From Candidatus Odyssella thessalonicensis L13 (GTDB lineage Bacteria; Pseudomonadota; Alphaproteobacteria; Paracaedibacterales; Paracaedibacteraceae), in NCBI RefSeq assembly GCF_000190415.1, contig NZ_AEWF01000001.1, forward strand, positions 372,001 to 436,000: a stretch of DNA of 64,000 nt, given 5' to 3'. The notes below the pieces were generated by a model, which was not told the origin of the DNA, ran no database searches, and saw only the letters and a program-made list of their open reading frames with translations. Shown piece after piece: positions 48,232-58,110 of the stretch. Every line of letters begins with the position of its first letter. Within the stretch, counting starts at the first letter, position 1. Both the position numbers and the translations under genes were made by a program.

Positions 48232-49221
48232 ATGAAATATCAGTTGCTACTCGCTTGCACTCTTTTAGGGGGCATTAACACAAATGCTATGGAATATCCT
48301 TTTGAAAGAAAACCTCAACCCTATTCTAATGGTGGGCATGTGTTACATAACACGTAGCAGGAACTTAGAGAACAGAGTCAACATGCGACAAGAAATTTAC
48401 AAGCTTCTACACCCAACCAACAAGAATTTTCCCCAATTACAACCTATGAGCAGTATGTAGAGGTTGGAAAACTAGCTCTAGAGGCTTTAAGAAACCAGAA
48501 TTTAACGAGCTTCCAAAATCATTATTTACGCCTTATACAGGCAAAAAAGTTCGCCTATTCTAACACCATTAGCTCAGATTGCCTTGAGTATTCTATTCAA
48601 ACCAGCCAACTGGGAGCTATGTATTGTATGTTGGATAATGATCCTCAACTTGGCTTGCATATGCGTATAGAGAACCCAGAGGATAGCTCCTTCTATTCAT
48701 TAGTACAGTACGCAATCATAAACCATCAACCTGAAGTGGCTATTTCTCTTATAGAAAGAGGAGCGCCAGCTTATACGGTGGGACAGATACGAGATAGAAG
48801 GAAAATAATTTATACTTTTAATCTGGCTTTTGAATTTCTTAACCAAACCCTTGAGTCTCAAGACAATAAAAAAATTGAGCTAGCGCTTAAGCTAATTCAC
48901 AACATGATTCTAAACGTAGAAAAATTTGATTTGGAAAACGGACCTCACCCGGAGAACTCATATGTCTATCTTAACTCTTTAGCGCAAGAAATAGCTAAAT
49001 TAGAGAAGAGAGTAAGGATTTATAAAGAATATTATCAAACAAAAGACGATGAAGCGCTAGGAATGATAATCCTTATAACGAAGCTCAAGGCCGAAGAACA
49101 GCGTGTCCTTGCTTATAAAGCGGTTCAGCAATTTATGCAGCAAAAACTGCAACGTGAAAGAGAAGAGAAAGAAAAAGAGCAACGAACAAATAGTTATTCT
49201 CACAGTTATGCTCGCTCTTAA
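48232..49221 (+). pseudogene. Secreted ankyrin-like protein interrupted by an amber codon
   Basis: One frame runs from ATG 48232 to the stop at 49219, broken only by TAG at 48355 (codon 42). Before it lie a signal peptide (about 1-19, ending TNA) and a GGAG site 13 nt upstream of the ATG. After it the frame stays natural for 287 codons with two ankyrin-like helix pairs (SIQTSQLGAMYCMLDND and LVQYAIINHQPEVAISLIERGA) and a charged coiled tail. A single CAG-to-TAG change would explain it. The first ATG after the TAG is at 48619, which would lack the signal peptide. Stop readthrough is possible but unsupported. Confidence 0.7.
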
Positions 49222-49225
49222 TAAA

Positions 49226-49254
49226 AAAGGCGTCCCTAAAAACGCTTTTCTTTG
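49226..49254 (+). terminator. Terminator-like hairpin after the ankyrin-like pseudogene
   Basis: Stem aaaggcgt / acgctttt (one G-U pair) with an 8-nt loop, 5 bp past the stop, followed by a T-rich stretch. Confidence 0.5.
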
Positions 49255-49303
49255 CTTACAGTCTATATAAAGCTGCGCCAGAGAGTTAGGCAAGGTGGAT
49301 TCT

Positions 49304-49337
49304 AAGCCTTTTTAGCCGCCTAAGGCTAGAAAGGCTT
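49304..49337. repeat. 14-bp inverted repeat in the intergenic region
   Basis: Arms 49304-49317 and 49324-49337 pair over 14 positions with one G-U pair and a 6-nt loop (gcctaa). No T-run is adjacent on either strand. It could be a structured RNA, a protein-binding palindrome or a repeat-family member. Confidence 0.7.
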
Positions 49338-49663
49338 GATATTCCTTCTTATCTTCACGACAACTAATGGCAAATACTGGGCTATACTTATTAAACCACG
49401 GGATAGCTTTTCCTGGCATTTGTCTAATCCTGTGATAGTTACCCTATAGCCGATCCGTCAGATAAATCCATATCATACACCACCTTATTTACTTAAGCTC
49501 CACTATACGACTTAATTTAGCATCTACATTATTCGTCGATATGTTCCTTATTATTCCCCTCAGCTAAATAAAGAACTTTCTTTACACCATAATTTCTCTG
49601 TAGTTTTCATTTCAAATTTTTACATTATATTAACCCAGCAAAAATATAATAAAAACAAATATA

Positions 49664-51862
49664 ATGGCCATGGGTTATACAATGCAGCGTATTTTAGCAT
49701 TTATTTTGAAATGGGTTAAAAAGTTCGTCCAGCAACGAAATTTGCGATTTGATATTCTATCAAGTTTCTTTGTGATCCAGATCTTAACAGCCAGTTCCAT
49801 TGTCTATTATACCTATACGAATAATTCTAAATCCATTTTAGAATTAGCCCAGAAAATGATGGAAGATTTAAGCGAATCAAAAATTGATCGCATTCGTACG
49901 CGTTTTGATGGAGTTCAGACTTCGGTTCTCATGGGATCCTATATTCTCAAAAACCCTCAAAGCATTAATACTCAGAACAAGATCCTATTAGACTATTCTA
50001 TTGCTGTAGTTCGCCAATATCCGTTTGTCGAGAGTATTTTTATCGGCACAGAAACAGGCAACTTTTTACAAGTCAAGATTTTGCCGCCGAATTCAACTTA
50101 TCGCTCTAATCAGCGCTTACTTCCTAAAAAGGCTAAAATTGCGGTGCGAATGGTTGAGCGAAGTGGCCATGATACCCGCGAAACCTGGTCCTATTTTGAT
50201 GATGATTCCAAAATTCTGGAAACAGAGGAATTACCGCCATCCCAAGTGCTTTATAACCATAAAGTTAGAGAATGGTATCAAAGGGCCCTCCAAACACGTA
50301 GCCAAATATGGACCAGCATCTATATCTTCTCAACTACCGGTTTACCTGGGGTTGCTAATGCAACGCCGCTGAGCACTTATGAAGGGCAGTATTTTGGTGT
50401 GATCGGCTCTGACATTCCCTTAGATGGCTTTACAGAAATACTAAAGAATATCCATTTTGAGGGCTTGTCGCTGATCTTAACAAAGAAAGGTGAAATAGTT
50501 GCTTCTCCTTTTGAAGAACGACCGGCCAGAGTCTCTTTTACAGCAGCTGACACTCAACTGAGGACTGTTAAGGATCTAACCAATAAACTGCCCGCAGAAG
50601 CATTCCGCCTTTATCAAACTAATAATTTGGACAAATTCATCTTTACTTATGAAAATCAGACTTATATTGCTTCATTTAAAGAATACGATACGGCGACCTT
50701 CAAAGATTGGATTTACGTCTTTATTATGCCTATTGATACGCTAATCGGTGAAATCAAGCAGACTCAACAGGATACCCTTATTATCAGTTTTGTTATTTTC
50801 ATTCTATCGATCATCTTCATCACCTATCTGGCGCATCGGATTTCACGGCCCATCATACAACTGTCGCAACAAGCAAATAGAATTTCTTCTTTTGACCTCT
50901 CTTATCCAGAACAAGTTCATTCAGGCATCAAAGAACTTCAGCAATTGCAACAGTCAATCAACACCATGAGGACCAGCTTAGTGTCATTCGGGAAGTATGT
51001 TCCTAAAAAACTGGTGCGCACCCTGTTAGATAAAGGTGAAGAGGTTAAGATTGGCGGCAAGTCTAAGAAAATTACCATTATGTTTACAGATATTGCTGAT
51101 TTTACAACTATTAGTGAAACTTATCCTGCCGACAAGCTGGTTAATCACCTGTCTGAATACTTTGAAGAATTGACGCAAATTATTGACTCTGTCAATGGTA
51201 CTGTTGATAAATTTATCGGGGATGCGATTATGTCATTTTGGGGGGCTCCTAATATTGATCGGGAACAGGCCATGCATGCTTGTACAGCTGCTCTTCTGTG
51301 TCAAAAGCGTTTAAATGACCTTAACCGGAAATGGAACTTTGAGAAGAAGCCTCTTCTTAATACGCGCATCGGTATTCATTGCGGTGAAGCTATTGTTGGC
51401 AATATGGGCGCAAGTTGGCGCATGATTTACTCAGTCTTGGGAGATAATGTTAATCTTGCAGCGCGTTTAGAAGGACTCAACAAATATTATCATACTTCAG
51501 TCATCATCAGTGAAGACGTTTATCATCAAATTCAAGATGATGTCGTCGCCCGTCCACTGGATATTGTTGCGGTCAAGGGGAAGAAAAAAGGCATCAAGAT
51601 TTATGAATTAATTGCGCTCAAAAACAGCAATTCCCTATTATTGCCCTGCGATAAAGATATTACTTTTTGTGCTCGTTTTGATCGAGCTGTTTATCTTTAC
51701 CGCGATAAACGTTGGGACGAGGCCATCGAACAGTTTATGCTGATCGAACAAGAATACGGCAAGGATTATACGGCACAGCTTTACATTGATCGCTGTAACT
51801 ATTATAAGAAAAACCCTCCGCCCCCCAATTGGGATGGTGTCTTCATTGCTAGCGAAAAATAG
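49664..51862 (+). CDS. Receptor-type class III adenylate/guanylate cyclase
   Basis: 732 aa. An N-terminal transmembrane helix (about 30-50) and a second one (about 370-392) flank a periplasmic Cache-like sensor domain of about 320 residues. A HAMP-like linker follows, then the cyclase domain (about 455-650) with metal-binding Asp476 in MFTDIADFT and Asp520 in KFIGDAIMSFWGAP, and the SVLGDNVNLAARLEG segment near the base site. A helical, TPR-like stretch ends the protein. It probably makes cyclic AMP in response to an outside small molecule. Several ATGs compete for the start (49664, 49670, 49682). Confidence 0.9.
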   Translation: MAMGYTMQRILAFILKWVKKFVQQRNLRFDILSSFFVIQILTASSIVYYTYTNNSKSILELAQKMMEDLSESKIDRIRTRFDGVQTSVLMGSYILKNPQSINTQNKILLDYSIAVVRQYPFVESIFIGTETGNFLQVKILPPNSTYRSNQRLLPKKAKIAVRMVERSGHDTRETWSYFDDDSKILETEELPPSQVLYNHKVREWYQRALQTRSQIWTSIYIFSTTGLPGVANATPLSTYEGQYFGVIGSDIPLDGFTEILKNIHFEGLSLILTKKGEIVASPFEERPARVSFTAADTQLRTVKDLTNKLPAEAFRLYQTNNLDKFIFTYENQTYIASFKEYDTATFKDWIYVFIMPIDTLIGEIKQTQQDTLIISFVIFILSIIFITYLAHRISRPIIQLSQQANRISSFDLSYPEQVHSGIKELQQLQQSINTMRTSLVSFGKYVPKKLVRTLLDKGEEVKIGGKSKKITIMFTDIADFTTISETYPADKLVNHLSEYFEELTQIIDSVNGTVDKFIGDAIMSFWGAPNIDREQAMHACTAALLCQKRLNDLNRKWNFEKKPLLNTRIGIHCGEAIVGNMGASWRMIYSVLGDNVNLAARLEGLNKYYHTSVIISEDVYHQIQDDVVARPLDIVAVKGKKKGIKIYELIALKNSNSLLLPCDKDITFCARFDRAVYLYRDKRWDEAIEQFMLIEQEYGKDYTAQLYIDRCNYYKKNPPPPNWDGVFIASEK

Positions 51863-51884
51863 ATAAGTTTTTTAGAGTTTCTTC

Positions 51885-51914
51885 TTGACTCCCGCCCCTG
51901 GGAAAAGGTAATAA
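51885..51914 (+). promoter_or_regulatory. Putative promoter of tRNA-His
   Basis: TTGACT at 51885-51890 and TAATAA at 51909-51914, 18 bp apart, 11 bp before the tRNA. A G/C-rich stretch lies between them. Confidence 0.5.
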
Positions 51915-51925
51915 TATGGATATGT

Positions 51926-52003
51926 GGCGGGAATAGCTCAGTTGGTTAGAGCGCAAGATTGTGGCTCTTGAGGTCGCCGGTTCGATCCCGGTTTCTCGCC
52001 CCA
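51926..52003 (+). tRNA. tRNA-His (GTG)
   Basis: Cloverleaf with anticodon stem caaga / tcttg and loop TTGTGGC (anticodon GTG). The acceptor stem is gcgggaa / ttctcgc (one G-T pair) with an encoded extra 5' G at 51926 facing C at position 73, followed by encoded CCA. This G(-1):C73 pair is the classic bacterial His identity element. The plsY gene ends 2 bp away on the other strand. Confidence 0.95.
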
Positions 52004-52004
52004 T

Positions 52005-52592
52005 CTAATTCCTCCTAATTAATGATTCCTCCCCTTTCATAATCCGTCGAATATTGTCTCTATGGGTCCAAAATATTAAGAGATAAATTGCAATCCCTAA
52101 GATGGATACTTCTATCGAAGTTCTTAAGGCGGCAGTATAAATAGGCGCCATAAAAAGCGCAATTAATGCTGCCAAAGAAGAAATTTTAAACACCTTTGCT
52201 ACAGCCAACCATGTCAAGGCAATACATAGACCTAATAAAGGATTGATCGCCAGATAAACCCCTAGGGCAGTGGCCACTCCTTTTCCACCTTTGAATTTAA
52301 GCCAAACTGGAAACACGTGGGCAATGATCACCACAAGGCCTGTCAGAGCCAAGGTGGTTTCGTCAAGCCCCACATATTTTGCCGTCAGGATAGCGAGCGC
52401 TCCTTTGAGCGCATCTGCCAAAAGGGTACACGCAGCCAAAACTTTGCTACCGGTCCGTAGCACATTGGTAGCACCAATATTACCAGAGCCGATATCGCGA
52501 ACATCACCCCGTCCTGAAAGCTTAACAAAAATAAGTCCAAAGGGAATTGAACCTAAAAGATAAGCAAACCCGAGAACAAGATAAGAGTGCAT
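52005..52592 (-). CDS. plsY: Acyl-phosphate:glycerol-3-phosphate acyltransferase PlsY
   Basis: Membrane enzyme that starts phospholipid synthesis. Family motifs SGRGDVRDIGSGNIGATNVLRTG and KFKGGKGVATALG (shown here in pieces: SGNIGATNVLR and FKGGKGVATALG) are clear. The ATG at 52592 overlaps the pfkA stop by one base (TAATG) and gives 195 aa; an upstream TTG is unlikely. It has about five helices. Confidence 0.94.
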   Translation of the reverse strand: MHSYLVLGFAYLLGSIPFGLIFVKLSGRGDVRDIGSGNIGATNVLRTGSKVLAACTLLADALKGALAILTAKYVGLDETTLALTGLVVIIAHVFPVWLKFKGGKGVATALGVYLAINPLLGLCIALTWLAVAKVFKISSLAALIALFMAPIYTAALRTSIEVSILGIAIYLLIFWTHRDNIRRIMKGEESLIRRN

Positions 52593-53671
52593 TATTGATC
52601 CCCTAAACAAATTCCCAGCCCACGAGCCGTATGAACCAAGATATCATCCAGCTGTAGACTTTGATACCCGTTGATGGCCACAGATACTGGCACATCAACA
52701 ACTTTACGATTTTGCCAAGCCACCATCCGATCAAATTGCCCATTTGCAAGCAGATCGACAGCATGAACTCCGAAAGCTGAGGCGATTATCCGATCCAAAG
52801 CATTTGGTTGCCCACCACGTTGAATATGCCCCAGGGAGGTTACACGGACATCCGCCCCCGTGCCTTCTGCTATTTTATTGCCAATATAATGCCCAATGCC
52901 GCCATAACGGATGCGTTCCCACTTTTGCGAAACCACCACGGGTTCGCCACCTTCATCCTTTACGGCTTCAGCCACAATAACCAAGGCAAAATTACGTCCT
53001 TGTTCCTGCAAACGCTTTATTTTATTGCAAATATTTTCGATCTTATAAGGTATTTCGGGAACGAGAATGACATCGGCTCCGCCGGAGATTCCCGCTGCAA
53101 TAGCAATATGCCCTGCATCTCGTCCCATGACTTCTAAAACCATCACCCGTTGGTGACTGGCGGCTGTTGGCTGCAAACGGTCCAACGCTTCCATGGCAAC
53201 TTCGACGGCCGTCGAATAACCAATCGCATTTTCAGTAATCCCCAAATCATTATCAATGGTTTTAGGAATGGCCACAAATTTGATATCTGCTTTCTGTGCC
53301 AACTTGTGCAGAATTCCAATACTGCCATCACCGCCAATACCGATGAGAGCGTCAACACCTAACTCGCGATATCCCTCCACAAATTCATCCGAACGATCAA
53401 CAGCCTGCCCTGACATCGGAAAAGCAAAAGGATTAGCTTTGTTGGTTGTCCCGAGCATGGTACCGCCGGCCCGCAGCATGGTACTATCACACATCTGGGG
53501 CGTCAGCTGACGATATTGAATGGGGCGATTAATTAATCCAGTCGTGCCATTGCATATCCCATAAACTTCCCATCCATAACCACAAACTGCCCGATGTACA
53601 ATCGCTCGCACAGCCGCATTTAAGCCTGCACAATCCCCACCACTCGTTAGGACACCTATTTTCTTAATCAA
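52592..53671 (-). CDS. pfkA: 6-phosphofructokinase
   Basis: Phosphorylates fructose-6-phosphate. The nucleotide loop reads GGDGS (113-117), the ATP-type residue Gly116 replacing the Asp of PPi enzymes, while the active-site segment reads PKTIDNDL (136-143) with the Lys found in PPi enzymes and in mixed clade-X ATP enzymes. So ATP is the likely donor but this should be tested. Length of 359 aa fits group III. It is coupled to plsY. Confidence 0.9.
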   Translation of the reverse strand: MIKKIGVLTSGGDCAGLNAAVRAIVHRAVCGYGWEVYGICNGTTGLINRPIQYRQLTPQMCDSTMLRAGGTMLGTTNKANPFAFPMSGQAVDRSDEFVEGYRELGVDALIGIGGDGSIGILHKLAQKADIKFVAIPKTIDNDLGITENAIGYSTAVEVAMEALDRLQPTAASHQRVMVLEVMGRDAGHIAIAAGISGGADVILVPEIPYKIENICNKIKRLQEQGRNFALVIVAEAVKDEGGEPVVVSQKWERIRYGGIGHYIGNKIAEGTGADVRVTSLGHIQRGGQPNALDRIIASAFGVHAVDLLANGQFDRMVAWQNRKVVDVPVSVAINGYQSLQLDDILVHTARGLGICLGDQ

Positions 53672-54155
53672 GAGACACCTCTGGGTTTAAAGTTAGATCA
53701 GACTACACCTTAATTATAAAGCAACATCCTTCTTATGCCTCCGCCCATAGCGTCACAAGCTTCAGCCCTTGAGAGTGGAAGCAACTTTCTACCTATGATA
53801 AATAGCAGCTACCAAACCTTAGTAATTATACGGATCTTTACGAAGAATGATTGTCTAAGGGAGCGTCCATCCTGTTTTAATCAATAGAGATATTATGCCA
53901 GCACTTAACCTTGAGAAAAAGATAATAATATGTAGCCAGAGGATAAAAATTAGAATAAGTCTCGAGAATGGATAGCTTCTTTTTATAAAGTAATCTTATA
54001 AGCAGCTTTATCCCATTGGGAAATGATTAAGGCTCTTGCTATGCTAGCCTTTCATTTCTCCGGGCATAACACTTATCAATAAATCATACGAAAGGTCAAC
54101 TAAGCAAGAAGGCATCAGCTTGCGCCTTCCCCTGAAGTTTCTCAGGGGAAGGCTC
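53672..54155. other. Intergenic region between ald and pfkA
   Basis: About 480 bp with stops in all frames. Its left end holds the long hairpin after ald; the right end would carry the pfkA promoter. No RNA gene is recognised. Confidence 0.55.
54124..54153 (-). terminator. Long hairpin after ald (terminator-like, no T-run)
   Basis: Perfect 12-bp arms gccttcccctga / tcaggggaaggc with a 6-nt loop, directly after the ald stop. The minus-strand sequence beyond the stem lacks a U-run, so it may be Rho-assisted or a stability element. Confidence 0.6.
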
Positions 54156-55271
54156 TTATATCACCAGCTCAGCCGCGTTTACATAGTCGACATTTAAATC
54201 GCGCGCAACAAGTGGATGAGTAATATTTCCTTTAAAGACATTCAAGCCATTGCGCAAATGAATATTATCCCTTAAGGCTTGACGGGGCCCTTTTTGCGCT
54301 AGGGCAATAATAAAGGGTAAGGTTGCATTATTCAGCGCCTGAGTTGACGTCCGCGCCACTGCTCCCGGCATGTTGGTCACGCAGTAGTGAACAACCCCTT
54401 CTTCAATATACACTGGATCTGAGTGCGTGGTTGGCCGGCTTGATTCAAAGCATCCGCCTTGGTCAATGGCCACATCGACTAACACGGAACCTTTTTTCAT
54501 CGCCTTTAACAAGTCGCGGTGTACTAACTTAGGCGCAGCTGCACCCACCACTAACACGGCACCAATCACTAAATCAGCACGCTTTACATAGTCTTCAACG
54601 CTATCAGAGGTCGAGTAAATTGTTTGAACGCGCCCCTTAAACATCCAATCGAGCTCATTTAAACGCCGAGGATTTTTATCAATAATGGCAACTTTAGCGC
54701 CTAGTCCTACAGCCATCTTAGCGGCATTAGCGCCGACCACGCCACCCCCCAGAATAACAACATTTGCGGGAGCCACGCCAGCAACGCCACCCAGTAAGAT
54801 CCCTCGCCCTCCTTTTTCCTTCTCAAGATACGAGGCGCCAGCTTGAATTGACATTCGTCCTGCCACTTCACTCATAGGCGCTAATAAGGGTAAGCTACCA
54901 AAGTTATCTGTTACCGTTTCATAAGCTATTGCTGTACATCCAGAGCGCATCAGTCCATGCGCTTGCTCGGGATCTGGGGCCAGGTGAAGGAAAGTAAACA
55001 GAGTTTGCTCTGGCTTAAGCCTCTGCCATTCAGATGGTTGAGGTTCTTTAACTTTAACAATAAGCTCTGATTGAGCAAAAACTTCCTCAGCCGAGCCGAC
55101 AATCGCAGCCCCTGCTTTATGATAATCCTCATTCGTAAAGTCTATGCCCGCTCCAGCATTGTTCTCGATAATAACGGTATGTCCTAGTTTGACGAGTTCT
55201 TTGACGGAGGCAGGTGTCATACCGACGCGGTATTCGTGGATCTTAATTTCTTTGGGGACCCCAATTTTCAT
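54156..55271 (-). CDS. ald: Alanine dehydrogenase
   Basis: NAD-dependent enzyme interconverting L-alanine and pyruvate plus ammonia. The N-terminus MKIGVPKEIKIHEYRVGMTP and the Rossmann loop VVILGGGVVGANAAKMA (about 171-187) are diagnostic. Length of 371 aa is standard. It is transcribed alone. Confidence 0.95.
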   Translation of the reverse strand: MKIGVPKEIKIHEYRVGMTPASVKELVKLGHTVIIENNAGAGIDFTNEDYHKAGAAIVGSAEEVFAQSELIVKVKEPQPSEWQRLKPEQTLFTFLHLAPDPEQAHGLMRSGCTAIAYETVTDNFGSLPLLAPMSEVAGRMSIQAGASYLEKEKGGRGILLGGVAGVAPANVVILGGGVVGANAAKMAVGLGAKVAIIDKNPRRLNELDWMFKGRVQTIYSTSDSVEDYVKRADLVIGAVLVVGAAAPKLVHRDLLKAMKKGSVLVDVAIDQGGCFESSRPTTHSDPVYIEEGVVHYCVTNMPGAVARTSTQALNNATLPFIIALAQKGPRQALRDNIHLRNGLNVFKGNITHPLVARDLNVDYVNAAELVI

Positions 55272-55346
55272 GGATTACTCCTTATCGTTTACCAATTAAT
55301 TCTGTAGGAAAGTTTATATTAATGACCAAATTATCAGCAGAGTCAT

Positions 55347-56552
55347 TTACCGTATTCCTTCTGCTGTCATCGTTGGTGCGGCGCGAGTAGTGCCTATTCC
55401 TAGAAATTTCATTAAAGCCATAATATCTTCTGGTGAAGAGCCCATCTCATTTAATATATCAATCATTGACTTATTTTGCCATAATATTACCCGATGCAGC
55501 AAATGTGAGGCAGGGCTATGGGGCTCAAGTGTCTGTAAAAGAGCAGCAATCTTAGAGAGCTGTTCATAAGCCTGCTCACGGGTTTGCACTTGTATCTCTG
55601 CAGCAAATGCCGCTTGGTTCTGCGGGGAGATTTCACTTAAGGGTGTGGTGGAGATAGAGGATTCTTTGTGCAGTGAGATACCTTGCCCCTCTTCTCCGAC
55701 GGATCGCTGCTCAGGGCTAGCCGTCTGCGCCTCAGCGGCAGTAGTGCTTTCTGGGACAGGACGATTAGAGATTTCGGCTTTGTAAATGCGGATTAATTCC
55801 TGAAAGTTACTTGTTAATCCCTCAAATGCTACTGTGTTATCAGGAAACTGGGCGTCGAGTGTTTTCTTTAATGCAATTAAGGATGCCTCTGCAGATAATA
55901 AATTTTTAAGATAAGCCTCACCATAAGCTGTCGACACCATCGATAAAATTGTTTGGCATTGCTCAAAAGTAATCTGCCCTCGTTCTTCAGCTTTTCTGGC
56001 TAATCTTTCCGCATCAGGAGCTCTTTTTAGGACAGAATCAAATCTTTGAGCTGCCAACCAACTTGCTAAAGTAACCCCTTCACCAAATTCATCAGGGGCA
56101 AATACCAATTTCACCAGTCGGGCGGCAAGCGTTGTATCCAACCAGCTATAAAATTGTGACCGATATTCAAGGTCATCTGAGGCAAAAGCGGGATAAATCG
56201 TTTCCCAAAATTTTTCTGTCAATCCTGTGATGAGTTGCAAGCCGTGAGCTAAGCCTTCTATCCCTTCTGATATGGTCCAAGCTTCAGCCAACCATCCGGC
56301 AATTTGTAAATCTTTAGTTTGGTGCTGCAAAGCGTCTAAACACAACGATTCAACGCGTTTCCAATCAGCTCGTTTTAATTCATGCTGCCAAATACCATAA
56401 GACAAAGAATCATCATCTTCACGGCGTGCTTCACGAATTTCATCATAAATGCGCTCATATCTTAAGGGCCTCCCGCTAGGATTCTCACCTTCTATAGGGC
56501 TAAGCAACGCTTCAATATTTATCAAACGATCAGGAGCCTGAGATTCCACCAT
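55347..56552 (-). CDS. tssA: Type VI secretion protein TssA (ImpA-type)
   Basis: Coordinates baseplate and sheath assembly. The ImpA-N domain (about 10-130) shows PIEGENPSGRPLRYERIYD, then DWKRVESLCLDAL and KDLQIAGWLAEAW. The rest is helical with a poorly conserved linker (about 265-320). Length of 401 aa is moderate. It diverges from tssK, with 180 bp between them. Confidence 0.87.
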   Translation of the reverse strand: MVESQAPDRLINIEALLSPIEGENPSGRPLRYERIYDEIREARREDDDSLSYGIWQHELKRADWKRVESLCLDALQHQTKDLQIAGWLAEAWTISEGIEGLAHGLQLITGLTEKFWETIYPAFASDDLEYRSQFYSWLDTTLAARLVKLVFAPDEFGEGVTLASWLAAQRFDSVLKRAPDAERLARKAEERGQITFEQCQTILSMVSTAYGEAYLKNLLSAEASLIALKKTLDAQFPDNTVAFEGLTSNFQELIRIYKAEISNRPVPESTTAAEAQTASPEQRSVGEEGQGISLHKESSISTTPLSEISPQNQAAFAAEIQVQTREQAYEQLSKIAALLQTLEPHSPASHLLHRVILWQNKSMIDILNEMGSSPEDIMALMKFLGIGTTRAAPTMTAEGIR

Positions 56553-56733
56553 TTCTTATACTCATCAATTACCAAATGGCCTTATTATTAAGATCCATTT
56601 CAACAGCTGCTAAGATCCATAACACAGTTTTCAGCAAATAAGGATCCGCGCATTTCCTCTTGTGTCTTTCAATTAATATTTGCATACTAAAAAGGAAACG
56701 TAAATTTTTAATTAATTTTTTAAGGATTTTGAT

Positions 56734-58110
56734 ATGAGTCAGAATTTTCCTTTAGTACCAGCCATTCAATGGTACGAAGGAATGTTGCTTTCTCCGCAAC
56801 ACTTTCAACAACTTGAATTAAGATCTCAGCAAATTCTATCGGCTCATTTAAAAAGTCTGAGCCCTCATCATTGGGGAATTATTGATCTTCAACTCGATAA
56901 TGTGACGCTTCCCACTGGGCTGCTAACAGTTATCGAACTTAAAGCAATTTTGCCTGATGGCTTAATCCTTGATTATTCTGCCCGGCCTGACAATATTCAG
57001 CTACAGCTTGACCTTAAACCATTCCAAGCCAGCCTCGCTGAGCACGCCCGCACCATATATTTATGCGTTCCAGAGTTAATGCAGGGAATTTCTCCGATTA
57101 CTGGGGAATGGCCGCGGTATGTGGCCATCGAGGGGGATGAAGTACCGGATTACAATGCGGCAGATAATGTCGTTCATATTCCTCGCTTGCAACCCAAATT
57201 ATCGTTAATCCTAGCTGATACGCCACCGCCGCGCTATGTTAGCATTCCAATCGCTAAGGTTGAGTATATTGATAATGTATATGCCTTAGCCAGTTATATC
57301 CCTCCGTGCTTTAGCATAAATGCCTTGAGCCCCTTGGCGGAGAAATGCAGCCAGTTGATCCGTCGTTTTCGCGAAAAAGCAGCATTTTTATCTGAGAAAT
57401 GGCAAACCCAGATTGGCACCCCCTTACTCGGGGAAACAGCAGCCCAACTTAAGCCTCTGCTTGAAAGCTTACCCTTATTAGAGCCGCTTTTACAATCAGG
57501 ACAGCCACATCCTGCTGATTTACATCAGGCGCTTTGCCAGATCGCGGGAAAGCTATCGACCTTACGCTTAGGTCAAATCCCACCAGTATTTCCCCCTTAT
57601 CAACACAATGAAATATTGAACAGTTGTTTACCATTAATTGAATGGGTATCGCTTATCACAGATAGCTTAGAAAAAGCTTTCAGTATTATGCTCTTTGCGG
57701 CCCGGGATGATTACTTCTCGATAAAATTACAACCCGAGATTTTAACCCAGCGTTTGATGATTGGGCTTAAGAGTAATGGTACCTTAAGTGAATCAGAACT
57801 CATTGAATGGATGAAAGATGCAATTATTGTCAGTGAGCCGATGCTGGAGTCCGTGCGGGTGCGACGAATCTTAGGGACCCCACGACAAGTTATGGATAAC
57901 TCTGATATTATTGATTTAATGCCTGGCCGAGGGGTGGTCCTGTTTAATATTAAAACAGATAATGCCTTCATTATTCCCAATGAGCGCCTTTATATATTTA
58001 ATCCCGCCGACACCAAAGAAAAGCGGCCCGCAGAAGTCATTTTATACCTGCGGCATGCCGAATTGGGGCGAGATATTGTGAATTACTTGCAGAGAAGTGA
58101 AGAAGCATGA
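56734..58110 (+). CDS. tssK: Type VI secretion baseplate protein TssK
   Basis: Baseplate-to-membrane connector. It begins with the family pattern PAIQWYEGMLLSPQHFQQ, then HHWGIIDLQLD and the long GILILDYSARPDNI-like shoulder domain, and ends in the carbohydrate-lectin-like neck region. Length of 458 aa is typical. AAGGA lies 7 nt before the ATG. The stop overlaps the start of tssL by 4 bp. Confidence 0.92.
   Translation: MSQNFPLVPAIQWYEGMLLSPQHFQQLELRSQQILSAHLKSLSPHHWGIIDLQLDNVTLPTGLLTVIELKAILPDGLILDYSARPDNIQLQLDLKPFQASLAEHARTIYLCVPELMQGISPITGEWPRYVAIEGDEVPDYNAADNVVHIPRLQPKLSLILADTPPPRYVSIPIAKVEYIDNVYALASYIPPCFSINALSPLAEKCSQLIRRFREKAAFLSEKWQTQIGTPLLGETAAQLKPLLESLPLLEPLLQSGQPHPADLHQALCQIAGKLSTLRLGQIPPVFPPYQHNEILNSCLPLIEWVSLITDSLEKAFSIMLFAARDDYFSIKLQPEILTQRLMIGLKSNGTLSESELIEWMKDAIIVSEPMLESVRVRRILGTPRQVMDNSDIIDLMPGRGVVLFNIKTDNAFIIPNERLYIFNPADTKEKRPAEVILYLRHAELGRDIVNYLQRSEEA

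Larger units (their letters stand above)
49222..49663. other. Intergenic region before the adenylate cyclase gene
   Basis: About 440 bp. It contains a weak terminator-like hairpin at 49226-49254 and a long inverted repeat at 49304-49337. The rest is AT-rich with no gene recognised; the cyclase promoter is presumably here. Confidence 0.55.
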
